From positions 1 through 6,278 of the forward strand of contig DEUO01000077.1 in assembly GCA_002362595.1 (NCBI GenBank): 6,278 nt of DNA. The letters run 5' to 3'. The DNA is from Caryophanales bacterium UBA3260 (lineage in GTDB: Bacteria; Bacillota_I; Bacilli_A; RF39; UBA660). How positions within the stretch are numbered: position 1 is the stretch's first letter; the number at the start of each line of letters is the position of its first letter. Under the pieces are notes generated by a model. It did no database searches. It had not been told where the DNA came from and saw only the letters and a program-made list of their open reading frames with translations. Of the stretch, positions 5,045-6,278 are shown in pieces. The translations under genes and the position numbers were made by a program.

Positions 5045-5062
5045 ACAAATTCCAATAATAAA

Positions 5063-5078
5063 TAGACAAAATGCACCA
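5063..5078 (+). promoter_or_regulatory. operator-like copy D
   Basis: TAGACAAAATGCACCA. The surrounding bases also form an imperfect dyad (ACAAAAT at 5066-5072 against AATTTGT at 5078-5084). Its placement inside the promoter of the regulator gene suggests autorepression. Confidence 0.55.
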
Positions 5079-5092
5079 ATTTGTGATATAAT
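5063..5092 (+). promoter_or_regulatory. promoter of the double-HTH regulator
   Basis: TAGACA (5063-5068), 18-bp spacer, TATAAT (5087-5092), with TG one base before the -10 (an extended -10). The start should be near 5099, giving a very short leader before the AAGGAGG at 5103-5109. Copy D overlaps the -35 and spacer. Confidence 0.8.
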
Positions 5093-5115
5093 TATAAACA
5101 AAAAGGAGGCAAACT

Positions 5116-5676
5116 ATGAGAAAAAATGAAAAAGATACTATAAATGTGGTTATAGGAAAACAGATGGCTGAATTAAGAGGACAATTTAATCTATCACAAA
5201 GAGAAATCTGTAGTGTTATAGGAGTGAATAGAAATACTTATAAAGACTATGAAATAGGTAATAGAACAATACCATTACAAATATTAAGAGATTTAGCAAA
5301 ATTTTATAAAGTATCTACTAATTATTTCTTTGAAGATATGCCTGAATTAACTTTAAAAGAACAAAAACAATTATTTACATATTCAAATGCAGTAGCAAAT
5401 GATAAACAAAAATATATAGCATTAGATCTAAATAATCCTAACTCTATGAAAGATTATTTTGATAAAGAAGAAGAAAAAATACAAAATAAAGCTCGATTAA
5501 GAATTAAAAATTTAAGACTTGAAAATAACAAAACCCAAGATGATATAGCAAAATATTTGAAAGTTGATAAATCTACTTATAATAAATATGAAAATGGTAA
5601 AAGAAAATTAAATAATGATGTAGTAAAAGAACTAGCAGAATATTACAACATTAAAGTTAGTGATATTGTTGATTAA
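5116..5676 (+). CDS. transcriptional regulator with two Cro/CI-type HTH domains
   Basis: A 186-residue protein with one XRE/Cro-CI helix-turn-helix at each end. The first covers about residues 14-72 (LSQREICSVIGVNRNTYKDYEIGNR). The second covers about 127-185 (KTQDDIAKYLKVDKSTYNKYENGKR). The linker (about 75-125) is charged, and I see no protease, kinase or ligand-binding domain. The two domains resemble each other around NTYKDYEIGNR and STYNKYENGKR and probably arose by duplication. One chain could therefore contact two operator half-sites. Start at 5116: AAGGAGG lies six bases upstream. It is divergent from the leftward genes and its own promoter overlaps an operator-like repeat, so it is most likely the repressor deciding between quiescence and excision/transfer. 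Its stop codon TAA overlaps the next ATG. Confidence 0.9.
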   Translation: MRKNEKDTINVVIGKQMAELRGQFNLSQREICSVIGVNRNTYKDYEIGNRTIPLQILRDLAKFYKVSTNYFFEDMPELTLKEQKQLFTYSNAVANDKQKYIALDLNNPNSMKDYFDKEEEKIQNKARLRIKNLRLENNKTQDDIAKYLKVDKSTYNKYENGKRKLNNDVVKELAEYYNIKVSDIVD

Positions 5677-5801
5677 TGAGTGACAGCAATGACAGGAAAA
5701 AATGGGAGTTCCTACCTAAAAACAAGTGTCATAAGTGTCATTGTATAAATTCTTCAGTCGCGACTGAAGAATTCAAAGAAAGGAGTAGTAAAAATGTTTA
5801 A
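5676..5801 (+). CDS. candidate 41-residue Cys/His protein coupled to its neighbours
   Basis: A short frame starts with the last A of the regulator stop (TAATG) and ends eight bases inside the methyltransferase gene, so both ends show the overlaps of coupled translation. The product begins MSDSNDRKKWEFLPKNKCHK, then CHCINSS and a charged end. The cluster KCHKCHC (residues 17-23) comes from an exact 9-bp tandem repeat AAGTGTCAT (5724-5732, 5733-5741) in frame as Lys-Cys-His. Three Cys and two His in seven residues suggest metal binding. There is no independent ribosome binding site, so it would depend on termination-reinitiation after the regulator. I do not recognise it, and it could be chance: the frame is short and contains a perfect palindrome that may have another purpose. 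Confidence 0.5.
   Translation: MSDSNDRKKWEFLPKNKCHKCHCINSSVATEEFKERSSKNV
5724..5741 (+). repeat. tandem 9-bp repeat
   Basis: AAGTGTCAT twice in direct succession. Upstream, TGACAG occurs twice (5681-5686, 5690-5695), and CAATGACA (5687-5694) is an exact inverse of TGTCATTG (5736-5743), so the stretch can also fold back on itself. Confidence 0.6.
5748..5773. repeat. perfect 26-bp palindrome before the methyltransferase gene
   Basis: AATTCTTCAGTCG is followed immediately by its exact reverse complement, with no spacer and a CG-rich centre (TCGCGA). It ends 20 bases before the methyltransferase start and overlaps a possible -10 (TATAAA, 5744-5749). There is no T tract after it, so it is not an ordinary terminator. 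A dimeric regulator site is the simplest reading. Confidence 0.7.
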
Positions 5802-6278
5802 TATTCAAAACAGAAGATATACTGGAAATAAATATAAACTAATGAATTGGATAAGCCAACTCATTAATGAAAATTGTCCAAATTGTCATTCGTTTTTTGA
5901 TGTTTTTGCAGGAACTGGTTGTGTTTCAGAATATTTATTTGATAATTATGATAGATTTATTTTAAACGATTTTTTGTATTCGAATAATGCAATATATAAT
6001 GCTTTTTTCTTAAATGAGGCTTTTGATGAAAATAAATTAATTAATTATAAAAACAAATTTTGCTCACTATCCGCAGTTAAATTGAAAGAAAATTATGTAT
6101 CAGATAATTTTGGCAATAAATTCTTTGGGTATAATGATTCTAAAAAAATTGGCTATATTCGTGAAAAAATTGAAAAAGAGTATAAAAATGATAATATAAA
6201 TTTTAAAGAATATAACATTTTAATAGCATCTTTATTATATTCTTTTGATAAAATTGCAAATACTTGTGGACATTATGA
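5794..6278 (+). CDS. D12-class adenine-specific DNA methyltransferase, 3' end cut off
   Basis: The first 161 residues of an N6-adenine DNA methyltransferase, which transfers a methyl group from S-adenosylmethionine to adenine in a short DNA site. RRYTGNKYKLMNWI (residues 7-20) is the N-terminal signature of the D12/Dam class. FDVFAGTGCVS (35-45) is the SAM-binding motif I. The acidic residue of motif II is D59 in ILNDF. SLLYSFDKIANTCGHY (146-161) is the conserved region leading towards the catalytic motif. The catalytic (D/N)PPY lies beyond the window. Start at 5794: AAAGGAG lies eight bases upstream and the frame overlaps the end of the 41-residue frame. Partner unknown: a restriction enzyme may follow outside the window, or it may be an orphan enzyme or a defence-system component. 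The recognition site cannot be predicted here. Confidence 0.9.
   Translation, partial: MFNIQNRRYTGNKYKLMNWISQLINENCPNCHSFFDVFAGTGCVSEYLFDNYDRFILNDFLYSNNAIYNAFFLNEAFDENKLINYKNKFCSLSAVKLKENYVSDNFGNKFFGYNDSKKIGYIREKIEKEYKNDNINFKEYNILIASLLYSFDKIANTCGHY

Noticed and set aside
1..6278. CRISPR array, tRNA, rRNA, transposase or insertion sequence
   Set aside because: No regularly spaced repeats of CRISPR size, no tRNA-like cloverleaf and no transposase-like protein on either strand.

Overview
The window is very AT-rich DNA using the standard genetic code: Trp is TGG, and TGA serves as a stop in the 68-residue gene. Strong AAAGGAGG-type ribosome binding sites and Bacillota-type sigma-70 promoters suggest a low-GC Gram-positive host (Bacilli, Clostridia or Erysipelotrichia type). 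Nothing seen fixes the genus. The content is that of an integrative and mobilizable element (IME) seen from its integrase end inwards. The far end and most of the cargo lie beyond the right edge.

Layout: 1-115 is nondescript AT-rich sequence, possibly host flank, with a good promoter at its end. 115-214 looks like a free-standing small RNA gene with its own terminator. 216-358 is the probable attachment end, with tandem repeats that could be integrase arm sites and the integrase terminator. 359-3202 is a leftward operon of a MobV-type relaxase, a small unknown protein and a tyrosine integrase. 3203-3521 is a non-coding block packed with inverted repeats, the likely oriT. 3522-4727 is a leftward pair: a small HTH-like protein and a RepA/DnaB-type AAA ATPase, probably an element replication module. 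4728-5115 is a control region with two divergent promoters, four copies of one operator-like sequence, and a roughly 254-nt leader for the leftward genes that carries an rRNA-type boxA. 5116 to the right edge reads rightwards: a regulator with two Cro/CI-type HTH domains, a 41-residue Cys/His protein starting in a TAATG overlap, and a D12-class adenine DNA methyltransferase cut by the window edge.

How the parts work together (inference): the double-HTH regulator sits at the divergent promoters and probably represses both itself and the leftward replication/mobilization/integration genes. Once the leftward promoter is open, transcription must cross a long leader and a hairpin-rich oriT region before reaching mob and int, which makes an antitermination role for the boxA attractive. 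The element has no visible conjugative channel, so it would depend on a helper. The methyltransferase is probably part of a restriction-modification or other defence cargo. The least explained parts are the 100-nt RNA at the left, the boxA leader, the Cys/His micro-protein with a perfect 26-bp palindrome inside its gene, and the small gene between mob and int.
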